Of a stretch of DNA of 64,000 bases, positions 1 to 7,766 are shown one piece after another. Source of the DNA: Nocardioides nitrophenolicus (GTDB lineage Bacteria; Actinomycetota; Actinomycetes; Propionibacteriales; Nocardioidaceae); assembly GCF_016907515.1 (NCBI RefSeq), contig NZ_JAFBBY010000001.1, forward strand, positions 1,922,001 to 1,986,000, given 5' to 3'. The stretch's first letter is position 1. Each line of letters opens with the position of its first letter. The position numbers and the translations under genes are program-made. The notes below the pieces were generated by a model. It saw nothing but the letters and a program-made list of their open reading frames with translations. It was not told the origin of the DNA and searched no databases.

Positions 1-252
1 GTGTGCGAGTACGTCGTCAAGCTGCTGCGGCGCATGGACGAGACCGGCACCCGGACGGTCGTCCCCCGCCGCGACCCGGCGGTCGCCGAGGAGCCCTTCC
101 TCGACTTCGAGGCGGGCTACGTCATGCGCTCGATCGACTCGCTGCCGAAGCAGGGCGCGACGTTCCCGTGGCGGCTGAAGATGAACTACTTCAAGGACTT
201 GCTCGTGTTCCGCAAGCCGGTCGAGGACGAGACCTTGGAGTTCACGGCCTGA
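1..252 (+). CDS. Flavin-containing monooxygenase, C-terminal end (partial)
   Basis: The frame is open at the left edge of the window, so only the last 83 codons are present and the start is outside. The tail, with LPKQG followed by FPWRLKMNYFKD, resembles the C-terminus of FAD/NADPH Baeyer-Villiger-type flavin monooxygenases, where this amphipathic segment follows the second dinucleotide-binding region. Such enzymes insert or transfer one oxygen atom onto ketones or heteroatoms in the cytoplasm. The catalytic motifs (two Rossmann folds and the fingerprint motif) are not in the window, so substrate class cannot be judged. No downstream gene is coupled to it; 216 bases of non-coding DNA follow. 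Confidence 0.7.
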   Translation: MCEYVVKLLRRMDETGTRTVVPRRDPAVAEEPFLDFEAGYVMRSIDSLPKQGATFPWRLKMNYFKDLLVFRKPVEDETLEFTA

Positions 253-275
253 GCCGTCCGGCCGGGGTGATGAGA

Positions 276-308
276 TGTCACCCCGGCCCCGCCCCCGTTC
301 GGGTGACA
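276..308. promoter_or_regulatory. Candidate operator: half-sites of the 20-bp surface-gene palindrome
   Basis: TGTCACCCC (276-284) faces GTTCGGGTGACA (297-308). The right half matches exactly the half-site of the 20-bp palindromes found at 6967, 16997, 17301, 19621, 60114 and 60167. It lies about 160 bases before the start of the secreted beta-helix gene at 469, a spacing like that at the other surface operons. The rest of the 253-468 gap shows no gene. Confidence 0.4.
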
Positions 309-468
309 AATCGGGCCGTCGGGCCCGGTTCCGGCCCGTCACCCTCACGATCCTCAGCATTCTTGGCCCGCCGTCGCCGTCCGGGCGCGACGGCCGAGGC
401 CGATGGGGGCCTCGTCCACGACGCCGCGCGGAGCGCGGCACCGAACCCAGGACTGAGGTACAGGGGAC

Positions 469-2859
469 ATGAGCTCACACATCCCGCTGTGGAGGGCCGC
501 GCTCGGCCGCCACGCGAGCCGGGCCGTCGCGGCGGCGCTCGTCGCCGGGTCCGCGACCGTGCTGTCGGCGACCGCCGCGCACGCGGCCACGACCACGATC
601 ACGGTCGACTCGCTCGACGTGACCGACCTGCAGGACGCGATCGCCCAGGCCAATGCGCTGCCGGCCGGTGATCCGATCCTGATCAACTTCGACGCTGGCC
701 TGGCCGGTGACATCGAGCTCCCCAACGCCGGTCCGGTGATGCACAACAGCTCGATCACGCCGTCGAGCACGCCGATCCAGGACTACCTCGACCCGAACGG
801 GTCGTTCTTCTACGTCGACGCCGCGAACCCGGTGACCATCGACTTCGGCAACAAGGTCGGGGTGGTGTCCCAGGGCGACGCGGCCTACGGCGCGTTCGCG
901 ATCAAGTCCGCGGACGTCACGATCACCAACTTCACGAACATCCGCGCGGGCGAGGGCGGGGTCACGATCGGCGCGGCCAACGCGACAGTCAGCAATGGCG
1001 CCTTCAGCGACCCGGACTCCATCATCGCGGAGGTAGGTGTCGGCCTGACGGACGGCGCGACCGGCGCCACCATCGACAACGTCACCTTCGAGGGCATGCA
1101 CGGCTTCGGCGTCTACTTCGACGACTGCACCACCGTCGCTGACACCACCATCTCCGACTCCACGTTCGACAACCCCGGCGCCTATGGCGACGTCTACGCC
1201 GAGCAGGGCTGCAGCACCGCCGACCCGACCGAGATCAACGGGCTCGACATCACCGGCTCGACGTTCAGCAGCACCGGCCAGTCCGTCGGCAACGTCGCGC
1301 TGGACTTCTTCACCGACGTCGACGACCTGGTCATCGACGACTCCACCTTCGACGGCGCCGACAACCGGGCGATGTACCTCGGGAACGACTCCTTCACCAA
1401 CGGCCTCGTGGTGAAGAACAGCACCTTCACCGGCACCGGCTACGCCTGGGAGGAGGCCGGTCGCACGACCCACACCGGGACCCAGATCATCGACAACGTG
1501 TTCACGGGTCAGCTGCTGCACGCCCTGGTGATGCGCCAGGCCAACCACATCGACAACGTCATCTCGGGCAACGAGTTCGTCGACCAGCGGGGCAACGCGC
1601 AGGCGACCATCTGGCTCACCCGGCAAGCCGCCCGGACGGACGCCGGCAACGTGATCGACGGCAACACCTTCCTCCAGAACGAGGGTGAGGACGCCGACCG
1701 CTGGGCGGTGTTCTTCGAGGTGGCCGTCGCCGCGAACGGCGACGACTCCGGATGGGCGATCACCCGCAACGACATCGACGGCTACGACGGCACCACGGAC
1801 GCGCCGATCGTCATCGGTGAGGGCTATGCCCGCACCAAGGTCTGGGGCAACACCTTCGGGACGCGGACCGACGGTACCGCCGTCGCGGCCGAGTCCGAGG
1901 CCGGACGACAGTGGTTCGTGTGGAACAACGGGCTCTCGAACGCCAAGCTGCAGACCTGGCGGCCGGCCAACGCCTCCTTCGCGGGCGGCAAGGTCTCCTT
2001 CGACATCGCGAAGGTGGACCCGGCCGAGGGAGCCAACCAGCAGCCGACGCCGCCGCTGACCCTGCACGTCTACTGGACCGCCGGCGAGCACGCGGAGGAG
2101 TACCTCGGCACTATCGAGGACGTCACCGCCGCCGGCCGGGTCTCGATCCCGACCACGCACACCGACGGCTTCATCCGGGTCCAGACCGAGGGCGGTGCGA
2201 GCGGCTACGTGTCGCAGTACTCCGGCCGCGCCGAGATCACCAACGCCACCGACAGTGACGGCGACGGTCTCACCGACGCCCAGGAGGCCGCGCTCGGCAC
2301 CGACCCGAACAAGGCCGACACCGACGGCGACGGCCTGTCCGACGGCGTCGAGGTCGCGGGCAACGTCGGCTCCTGCAAGGCGGGCACCAACCCGCTGAAG
2401 GCCGACACCGACGGCGACGGCCTGTCCGACGGCGCCGAGGTCAAGGGCTGGGACCTGACCCAGAAGGTGCGGACCAGCAAGAACCGCAAGGGCAAGGGCC
2501 TGGCGATCGGCCATGTGTCGACCAACCCCTGCGCCGCCGACACCGACGGCGACGGCCTGCGCGATGACGCCGAGCTGAAGGGCTACAACCTCAAGACCAA
2601 GGTCTACATCGCCAAGAAGGGCAAGGTCGTCAAGGTCTTCAAGATCGGCTCCTTCATCACCAACCCGGTCAACCCGGACACCGACGGTGACGGCCTGTCC
2701 GACAGCAACGAGCTGAAGGGCAACCCGACCAAGCGGTTCGGCAAGCGCAAGAGCAGCCCGGTCGACTTCGACACCGACCGGGGTGGCGCCTCCGACGGCC
2801 GCGAGGTCGCCAAGAAGGCGGACCCGACCCGGACCCTCTCGGGACCCAACCGGCCCTGA
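469..2859 (+). CDS. Secreted right-handed beta-helix protein with calcium-binding DxDGDG repeats
   Basis: 796 residues. An N-terminal signal peptide (basic start, Ala/Val-rich core, likely cut after AHA near residue 35) marks it as exported. Residues about 40-470 consist of short recurring strands rich in Asn, Thr and Asp (for example IDNVTFEG, VKNSTFTGT), typical of right-handed parallel beta-helix proteins, a fold of polysaccharide lyases and adhesins. From about residue 595 there are four or five DTDGDGLSDG-type thrombospondin type-3-like repeats, expected to bind calcium. The C-terminus has no LPxTG motif or membrane anchor. A CAGGGGA sequence shortly before the ATG supports the start. 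I cannot assign an enzymatic activity; a surface or matrix role is inferred. Confidence 0.75.
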   Translation: MSSHIPLWRAALGRHASRAVAAALVAGSATVLSATAAHAATTTITVDSLDVTDLQDAIAQANALPAGDPILINFDAGLAGDIELPNAGPVMHNSSITPSSTPIQDYLDPNGSFFYVDAANPVTIDFGNKVGVVSQGDAAYGAFAIKSADVTITNFTNIRAGEGGVTIGAANATVSNGAFSDPDSIIAEVGVGLTDGATGATIDNVTFEGMHGFGVYFDDCTTVADTTISDSTFDNPGAYGDVYAEQGCSTADPTEINGLDITGSTFSSTGQSVGNVALDFFTDVDDLVIDDSTFDGADNRAMYLGNDSFTNGLVVKNSTFTGTGYAWEEAGRTTHTGTQIIDNVFTGQLLHALVMRQANHIDNVISGNEFVDQRGNAQATIWLTRQAARTDAGNVIDGNTFLQNEGEDADRWAVFFEVAVAANGDDSGWAITRNDIDGYDGTTDAPIVIGEGYARTKVWGNTFGTRTDGTAVAAESEAGRQWFVWNNGLSNAKLQTWRPANASFAGGKVSFDIAKVDPAEGANQQPTPPLTLHVYWTAGEHAEEYLGTIEDVTAAGRVSIPTTHTDGFIRVQTEGGASGYVSQYSGRAEITNATDSDGDGLTDAQEAALGTDPNKADTDGDGLSDGVEVAGNVGSCKAGTNPLKADTDGDGLSDGAEVKGWDLTQKVRTSKNRKGKGLAIGHVSTNPCAADTDGDGLRDDAELKGYNLKTKVYIAKKGKVVKVFKIGSFITNPVNPDTDGDGLSDSNELKGNPTKRFGKRKSSPVDFDTDRGGASDGREVAKKADPTRTLSGPNRP

Positions 2860-2882
2860 TCGACCGGACCTGATCCGACGGA

Positions 2883-2910
2883 CGCCGACCACCATGGGGG
2901 GTGGTCGGCG
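2883..2910 (+). terminator. Hairpin downstream of the beta-helix gene
   Basis: Perfect 11-bp stem (2883-2893 with 2900-2910) and a 6-base loop, 23 bases after the stop codon. There is no clear T-run, as is common for terminators in very GC-rich genomes. Confidence 0.55.
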
Positions 2911-2955
2911 TTCGTCGTACTCATCGGGCCAGGTCGGCACTTGACGCGCAGAACT

Positions 2956-3017
2956 GTCACTTGACGGGCGTTGCAACACCCGTCAAGTGACGGAATCGCC
3001 GGTCGACCGGCGATTCC
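2956..3017. terminator. Two adjacent palindromes between convergent genes
   Basis: First, a perfect 13-bp stem (2956-2968 with 2979-2991) with a 10-base loop that itself contains GTTGCAAC. Immediately after it comes a perfect 26-bp palindrome with no loop (2992-3017), centred on GGTCGACC. They end just before the stop codon of the leftward VWA gene, so they could terminate transcription from both sides. The 26-bp palindrome could also be a protein-binding site. Confidence 0.5.
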
Positions 3018-3024
3018 TGCGCCC

Positions 3025-4431
3025 TCACCAGGCCAGGTCGTGCACGAACTCACTGAGCTGGGTGAGATTCCTGCACTCGATCATCCGCACGATCTCGCCG
3101 TACGCCGGGGCGGCGGAGTCGCCGGTCCCCCAGTTGCGCTGGTGCTCGGGGTTGAGCCAGAAGGTCCGCTTCACCGAGCCGGCGAGCCGGCGCAGCGCGT
3201 CCTCGTGGAGGTCGCTGTAGTTGGAGCGGGCGTCGCCGAGGATCAGCAGCGTGGTCTTCGGGGTGAGCGCGTCGAGGTGGTTCTCCTCGAACTTGGTGAA
3301 CGCCCGGCCGTAGTTGGTGCGGCCCCACAGCGCGGCGTGGGAGGTGGCGGCCGCGAGGTCGGTGAGGACGTCGACGGGGTCGGCGCCGGGTCGGAAGTGG
3401 CCGGTGACCTCGTGGACGTGGTCGATGAACGTGAACGCCCGCATGCTCTGGAAGACCTCGCGCAGTGCGAACACGAAGAGCAGCGTGAACTGGGCGAAGT
3501 TGGCCACCGAGCCGCTGACGTCGCAGAGCACGACCAGGTCGGTGCGATGCGGCCGCTTGGGGCGGTGGTGGGTGGTGATGGGCACGCCGCCGGTGGCGAT
3601 CGAGGCGCGGACGGTGCGCCGGAAGTCGAGGGGCGCGGTCCGCGCGTGCCGGGAGTGCTGCTCCTTCGCGAGCCGGGTCGCGAGCCGGCGGGCGAGCGGG
3701 AAGATCTCCTTGCGCATCTCGTCGAGGTCGGTACGCCGGGCGGCCATGAACGCGAGCTTGTCGATGCTGGGCCGGACCGCGACGTCGGCGACATGGTCGG
3801 GCCCCTTCTCCTCGGCGATCCGGCGCCGGGCGTCGTCCTCGACCAGCGCGGTGAACGAGCCGATCCGCCGGTTGGCCTGGCGTCGGGCGTCGTCCTCGTC
3901 GACGCCCTGGCCCATCAGCCCGGCGATGAGCTTGTCGACCAGCTCCTGCGGCGCGACCCGCTGGAGTGCGGTGTACGCCGACCACGACGACAGGCCGGGC
4001 CCGCGGCCGGGCATCGACCCGAAGACCCCGACCATCTCGGCGGCCATCCGGCGCAGCTCGGCCTCGTCGAGCTGGGCCGCCTCGAGCGCCTCGGCGAGGC
4101 GGTCGCGGAAGTCGACGAGCGCGGAGGCGTTGTCGCGGACCTGGGAGTCGCCGGCCGCGACGTCCTGCTCGGCGGCGGCGCCGTCGCCGACCATCGCGGG
4201 GAAGTAGACGTCGAAGAGCGCGTCGAAGGTGGTGCGCTGCGCCTGCTTCTTGACCATGGTCGCGGCGAACGCGTCGCGCACCATCGCCCGCTCGCCCCAG
4301 CGCACCGCGCCGAGCGCGGCCAGCGAGTCGAGGTCCTCGGCGAGCGACACCGACAGCCCGGCGCCGCGCAGTGCCTCGACGAACGCCAGGTGGCGCTCGA
4401 GGAGACCCGACTGGTCGGCGTACTCGGTCAT
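3025..4431 (-). CDS. VWA domain-containing CoxE-like protein
   Basis: 468 residues from the ATG at 4431 (a GTG lies one codon upstream). The N-terminal two thirds are alpha-helical and charged. The C-terminal third is a von Willebrand A domain whose metal-ion-dependent adhesion site is visible as DVSGS at Asp304, with a Thr/Asp-containing second loop further on. No signal peptide is seen, so it is cytoplasmic. It follows the MoxR-type ATPase with a 7-base gap. MoxR AAA+/VWA pairs act as chaperone-like machines that insert cofactors into or activate partner proteins (CoxD/CoxE-type for CO dehydrogenase). No obvious client gene is next to it, so the target is unknown. Confidence 0.8.
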   Translation of the reverse strand: MTEYADQSGLLERHLAFVEALRGAGLSVSLAEDLDSLAALGAVRWGERAMVRDAFAATMVKKQAQRTTFDALFDVYFPAMVGDGAAAEQDVAAGDSQVRDNASALVDFRDRLAEALEAAQLDEAELRRMAAEMVGVFGSMPGRGPGLSSWSAYTALQRVAPQELVDKLIAGLMGQGVDEDDARRQANRRIGSFTALVEDDARRRIAEEKGPDHVADVAVRPSIDKLAFMAARRTDLDEMRKEIFPLARRLATRLAKEQHSRHARTAPLDFRRTVRASIATGGVPITTHHRPKRPHRTDLVVLCDVSGSVANFAQFTLLFVFALREVFQSMRAFTFIDHVHEVTGHFRPGADPVDVLTDLAAATSHAALWGRTNYGRAFTKFEENHLDALTPKTTLLILGDARSNYSDLHEDALRRLAGSVKRTFWLNPEHQRNWGTGDSAAPAYGEIVRMIECRNLTQLSEFVHDLAW

Positions 4432-4438
4432 CACGGCC

Positions 4439-5317
4439 TCAAGCCCGGGCGAGCTTGAGCTCCTTGACCGCGCGCTCGTGGTCGGACTGGTGCTTGAGCA
4501 CCGCGCCGAGGGTGTCGGTGATCGCCTTCGCGTCGAGGTCGCGGATCTCCAGCGCGATCAGGGTGCGGGCCCAGTCGACGGACTCGGCGATGGACGGCGC
4601 CTTCTTCAGCTCCAGCTCCCGCAGCCTCCCGACGGTGGCGACGAGCTGCTCGGCGATCCGGTCGTCGAGGCCGGGGACCTGCTGCTGCAGGATCTGTCGC
4701 TCGCGCTCGGCGTCGGGGTAGTCGATGTGGAGGTACAGGCAGCGGCGCTTGACCGCCTCGGACAGCTCCCGGCTGGCGTTGGAGGTGAGGACGACGAACG
4801 GCCGGCGGGTGGCGGCGACGGTGCCGAGCTCGGGGATGGTGACCTGGAAGTCGCTGAGCACCTCCAGCAGCAGGCCCTCGACCTCGATGTCGGTCTTGTC
4901 GACCTCGTCGATGAGCAGCACCGTCGGCTCCTCGCGTCGGATCGCGGTCAGCAATGGCCGGGTGAGCAGGAACTCCTCGCTGAAGATGTCGTCGTGGGTG
5001 GCGTCCCAGTCGACACCGCTGGTGGAGCCGGCGTTCGCGGCCTGGATCCGGAGCAGCTGCTTCTTGTAGTTCCACTCGTAGAGCGCGCGTGCCTCGTCGA
5101 GCCCCTCGTAGCACTGCAGCCGGACCAGGTCGGCCCCGGTGGCACGGGACACCGCCTTGGCCAGCTCGGTCTTGCCGACGCCCGCCGGGCCCTCCAACAG
5201 CAGCGGCTTCTCGAGCGCACCGGCGAGATAGGTGGTGGTCGCCGTGGCGGCATCCGCGAGGTAGCCCGCCGTCGCGAGCCGGGCGGCCGCGTCGGCCGGA
5301 GCGTCGAACCAGGTCAT
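4439..5317 (-). CDS. MoxR-family AAA+ ATPase
   Basis: 292 residues. Walker A is GPAGVGKT at residues 43-50 and Walker B is VLLIDE at 133-138, followed by a sensor-1-like LTSNASREL segment and the SEAVKRRCLY arginine-finger region. Length and motif order match MoxR/CoxD-type ATPases. These use ATP to remodel a client protein together with a VWA partner, here the next gene downstream, which starts 7 bases after this stop. The ATG at 5317 is the only sensible start. The cytoplasmic chaperone role is family knowledge; the client is not identifiable from the neighbourhood. Confidence 0.85.
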   Translation of the reverse strand: MTWFDAPADAAARLATAGYLADAATATTTYLAGALEKPLLLEGPAGVGKTELAKAVSRATGADLVRLQCYEGLDEARALYEWNYKKQLLRIQAANAGSTSGVDWDATHDDIFSEEFLLTRPLLTAIRREEPTVLLIDEVDKTDIEVEGLLLEVLSDFQVTIPELGTVAATRRPFVVLTSNASRELSEAVKRRCLYLHIDYPDAERERQILQQQVPGLDDRIAEQLVATVGRLRELELKKAPSIAESVDWARTLIALEIRDLDAKAITDTLGAVLKHQSDHERAVKELKLARA

Positions 5318-5444
5318 GGACCCATCCTGCCGTGCGGGGTGTCGGCCACGTCACGCGGTCGTGACCCGGCCGCCCCGCCGTCGTTGAGACGGGCAGTGGA
5401 CAGGCCCGGCGAACGGGTGATCGGAACGTGGAGAGGGGGGCGTC

Positions 5445-5810
5445 ATGAGTGCTTCGGCGATGTCCCCGGCCTGGCTGCGGATCACCGCCCACGCCCTGCG
5501 TACGTCGACCACGGTGGCCGCGCTCACCCTGCTGGTCGGTCTCGGCGCGGCCTCCACGGTGTCGCCGCTGCAGCCGGTCGACCCGACCCGGCGCCTCGAC
5601 ATGTCGTCGGGTCCGCTCGACGCGATGATGCAGCACAACCGCTGCTCGGTCACCGGCTTCGAGCGCGGGGTGATCCCGAGCAAGGCCATCGTCCGCACCC
5701 CCCAGGGCAGCACCGAGCTGGTCAGCTTCGACCGGGGCTGGGCGGTGTTCAGCGGCGAGGTCGAGGGCGAGCTGGTCGCGGTCTGCCTCGGCCCGAGCCG
5801 CGCCGGCTGA
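5445..5810 (+). CDS. Small hypothetical exported or membrane-anchored protein
   Basis: 121 residues. A single hydrophobic segment (about residues 20-38, STTVAALTLLVGLGAA) near the N-terminus could be a signal anchor, followed by a polar region with two cysteines. A strong GAGAGGGGGG ribosome-binding site precedes the ATG. I recognise no family. It stands alone between the leftward MoxR operon and the convergent LuxR-type regulator. A weak half-site of the surface palindrome (GAACGGGTGA at 5411-5420) lies just upstream, so it may belong to the same regulon. Confidence 0.6.
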   Translation: MSASAMSPAWLRITAHALRTSTTVAALTLLVGLGAASTVSPLQPVDPTRRLDMSSGPLDAMMQHNRCSVTGFERGVIPSKAIVRTPQGSTELVSFDRGWAVFSGEVEGELVAVCLGPSRAG

Positions 5811-5828
5811 GCCCACTTCCGGAGCCGA

Positions 5829-6923
5829 TCACGGCGCGGCGTGGTCGGGGAGGCCCGAGGCCCAGGTCGCCGGCAGCAGCTCGATCTTGCGCAGCACCTC
5901 ACTGCGGCTGGTGACGCCGAACTTCGCGTAGAGGCCGCGGAGCTGGGTCTTGACGGTGTTGAGCGAGACCCCCAGGCGCACGGCGATGCCGGTCCGGTCG
6001 GCGCCCTCGATGAGCAGCCGCAGCACGGCGCGCTCCCGCGGCGACAGCGGCGCCGTGAACACCGGCCCCGGGATCCACCCGAGCGGCTCGGAGAGCTCGG
6101 CGGGCAGCAGACCATGGTCCAGCGCGAAGCTCACCAGCGGACGCGGCAGCCCGAGCCCGAGCGGATGCCAGCCGTCGTCGCGGGACTCGCCGAGCACGGC
6201 ACCGAGCAGCCGGACCGCGCCGTCCTGGTCCCCGGTCGCGACGAAGGACCCCGCCTCGAGCATCCGCAGCCGCGTCGACTCGCGGGGGGTGAGCGCGTGA
6301 CCGGCGCGGGCCACGCGGGCGGCGTACCGAACCGTCTCGAACTCGCCCGCCACGTAGAGCACCGTCGCCTCGGCCACGGCGGTCCACGCGGCCCGGGGGC
6401 CACCCGGATCGACGGCGTCCCAGGCCGCCCGGAGATCGCCGAGCGCGACGTTGACCTCCGCGCGGACCGCCCGGGCGATCACGGCGCCCTCCTCCACGGC
6501 GTGCTCGGTCACGGCCCGGTCGAGCAGGGCCAGGCCGTCCCTGGGCTGATCCGCGCAGAGCCGGAGCTGGACCTGCAGCCACAGCGCGATCGGCGCGAGG
6601 CTCCCGTACGTCGATGCGGCGCGCTCGCCGACGAGTCGGCCGGCCGCCTCGGGCAGCCCCCGGTCGAGCAGCAGGATCGCCCGGGTCAGCCGGGTGGCGT
6701 CGGCGGTCGCGAGCCGGCGGGGTCCGGGCGCGTCGGAGGCGATGGCGACCATCGTCTCGACGGCGGCGGCGTGGTCGCCGGCGACCGCGTCGGCGAGCGC
6801 CAGTCGAGCGGCGAGCTCATGACGAACGGCGCCCTCGGCGCCCTCGGCGTCGTACGCGGCCCGGAGCAGGTCGCGGGCCCGCGTGACATCACCACCGAGA
6901 AGCACAGGTGAAGGTTGCGGCAC
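5829..6923 (-). CDS. LuxR-type transcriptional regulator with helical-repeat sensor region
   Basis: 364 residues. The last 65 residues are a LuxR/NarL-type helix-turn-helix, with LSPRERAVLRLL followed by the recognition helix region SLNTVKTQLRGLYAKF. The preceding 290 residues are Ala/Leu/Arg-rich helical hairpins like the TPR-like effector region of MalT-type regulators, but there is no P-loop ATPase and no receiver domain. A GTG at 6923 is used; an in-frame stop at 6984 blocks extension and no good ribosome-binding site is visible, so the start is uncertain and the transcript may be leaderless. A 20-bp palindrome (6967-6986) lies 44 bases upstream. It follows the response regulator gene in the same direction and could work in the same circuit. 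Confidence 0.75.
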   Translation of the reverse strand: MPQPSPVLLGGDVTRARDLLRAAYDAEGAEGAVRHELAARLALADAVAGDHAAAVETMVAIASDAPGPRRLATADATRLTRAILLLDRGLPEAAGRLVGERAASTYGSLAPIALWLQVQLRLCADQPRDGLALLDRAVTEHAVEEGAVIARAVRAEVNVALGDLRAAWDAVDPGGPRAAWTAVAEATVLYVAGEFETVRYAARVARAGHALTPRESTRLRMLEAGSFVATGDQDGAVRLLGAVLGESRDDGWHPLGLGLPRPLVSFALDHGLLPAELSEPLGWIPGPVFTAPLSPRERAVLRLLIEGADRTGIAVRLGVSLNTVKTQLRGLYAKFGVTSRSEVLRKIELLPATWASGLPDHAAP

Positions 6924-6966
6924 CGACGGGTCCGGGCGGTGCTCCCTCGCCCGCGTAGTGCCGCAT

Positions 6967-6986
6967 TGTCCTCTGTTCGGGGGTCA
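6967..6986. promoter_or_regulatory. Surface-regulon palindrome (site g)
   Basis: TGTCCTCTGTTCGGGGGTCA aligns without gaps to the 20-bp sites at 16997, 17301, 19621, 60114 and 60167. It lies between the response regulator gene (7012-7695) and the start of the LuxR-type gene at 6923. Confidence 0.45.
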
Positions 6987-7011
6987 GCCGGACGGAAGAG
7001 GCACAGTCTGC

Positions 7012-7695
7012 TCAGCCCGCGTCGACGTAGCCGTCGTCGATGGCGATCCGGCTCAGCTCCACCTTCGAGCGCACCGGCCGGCCGGCCGCGGCGTACTTCG
7101 ACTTCACCCGCGCGATGTAGGTCTTCGCGGTGTCCTGCTTGACCATGAGCGCCTCGGCCACCGCGCTGAGAGTGAGCCCCGACGCATAGAGCACCAGCGC
7201 GCGCTCCTCCTGGTCGCTGAGCTGGGGACGCTCGGCGTCGGAGGCGATCACGGCGGCGAGCTCGGGGGTCATCCACTCGCCGCGGCGCAGCACGGTCCAC
7301 ACCGCGTCGATGACGTCCTGCTCGGAGTCGCGCTTGCCGACGATCCCGGCGACCCCTGCCTTGATGACCGAGCGGACCAGCGCGGGCGAGGCGAGCGCCG
7401 AGAGCACCAGCACCCGCAGTCCGGCGTCGACCAGCCGGGCGACGATGTCGGGGTCGACATTGGGGCCACGGTCGACGCTGAGGTCCAGGACGAGCAGCTG
7501 AGGGCGTGAGCTGGCCGGCGCACGCTGCAGCCAGGCCAGGAACTCGGGCAGGGTGCTGCAGCTCGCCACCACCACCAGCCCCGACTCGCGGCCGAGGATC
7601 TCCTCGGTCCGACGACGTTGCAGCAGGTGATCCTCGACGAGTGCGACCTGCCAGACCCCTGCGTCTTCCTCCACGCCCACTCCCACGGCTCTCAT
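7012..7695 (-). CDS. NarL/LuxR-type response regulator
   Basis: 227 residues. An N-terminal receiver domain has the acidic pocket VEDH near residues 20-23, the phospho-acceptor Asp71 in VLDLSVDRG, a Ser in VLVLSALAS and the conserved Lys in VGKRD. A C-terminal LuxR helix-turn-helix follows ([15 protein letters not shown], then QDTAKTYIARVKSKYA). It is transcribed divergently from a histidine kinase gene 71 bases away, its probable partner. A closely similar regulator lies at 60195-60923, with long stretches such as [18 protein letters not shown] identical, so the two are paralogues. The ATG at 7695 has a weak ribosome-binding site; a start a few codons later is possible. Confidence 0.85.
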   Translation of the reverse strand: MRAVGVGVEEDAGVWQVALVEDHLLQRRRTEEILGRESGLVVVASCSTLPEFLAWLQRAPASSRPQLLVLDLSVDRGPNVDPDIVARLVDAGLRVLVLSALASPALVRSVIKAGVAGIVGKRDSEQDVIDAVWTVLRRGEWMTPELAAVIASDAERPQLSDQEERALVLYASGLTLSAVAEALMVKQDTAKTYIARVKSKYAAAGRPVRSKVELSRIAIDDGYVDAG

Positions 7696-7766
7696 TCTGG
7701 CAGCCGGCCGCGCTCCTGTTCACGGTTGGTCGCAACCCGCGGCCGCCGATAGGGGAGGCTGTACCC

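Noticed and set aside
475..2979. 834-codon open frame on the minus strand opposite the beta-helix gene
   Set aside because: It is Val/Asp/Arg-rich with no motif, and is produced by the GC-biased codons of the real gene on the other strand.
7506..7766. N-terminal extension of the tandem kinase
   Set aside because: It would overlap the response regulator gene; AGGGGAGG before the GTG at 7767 marks the true start.
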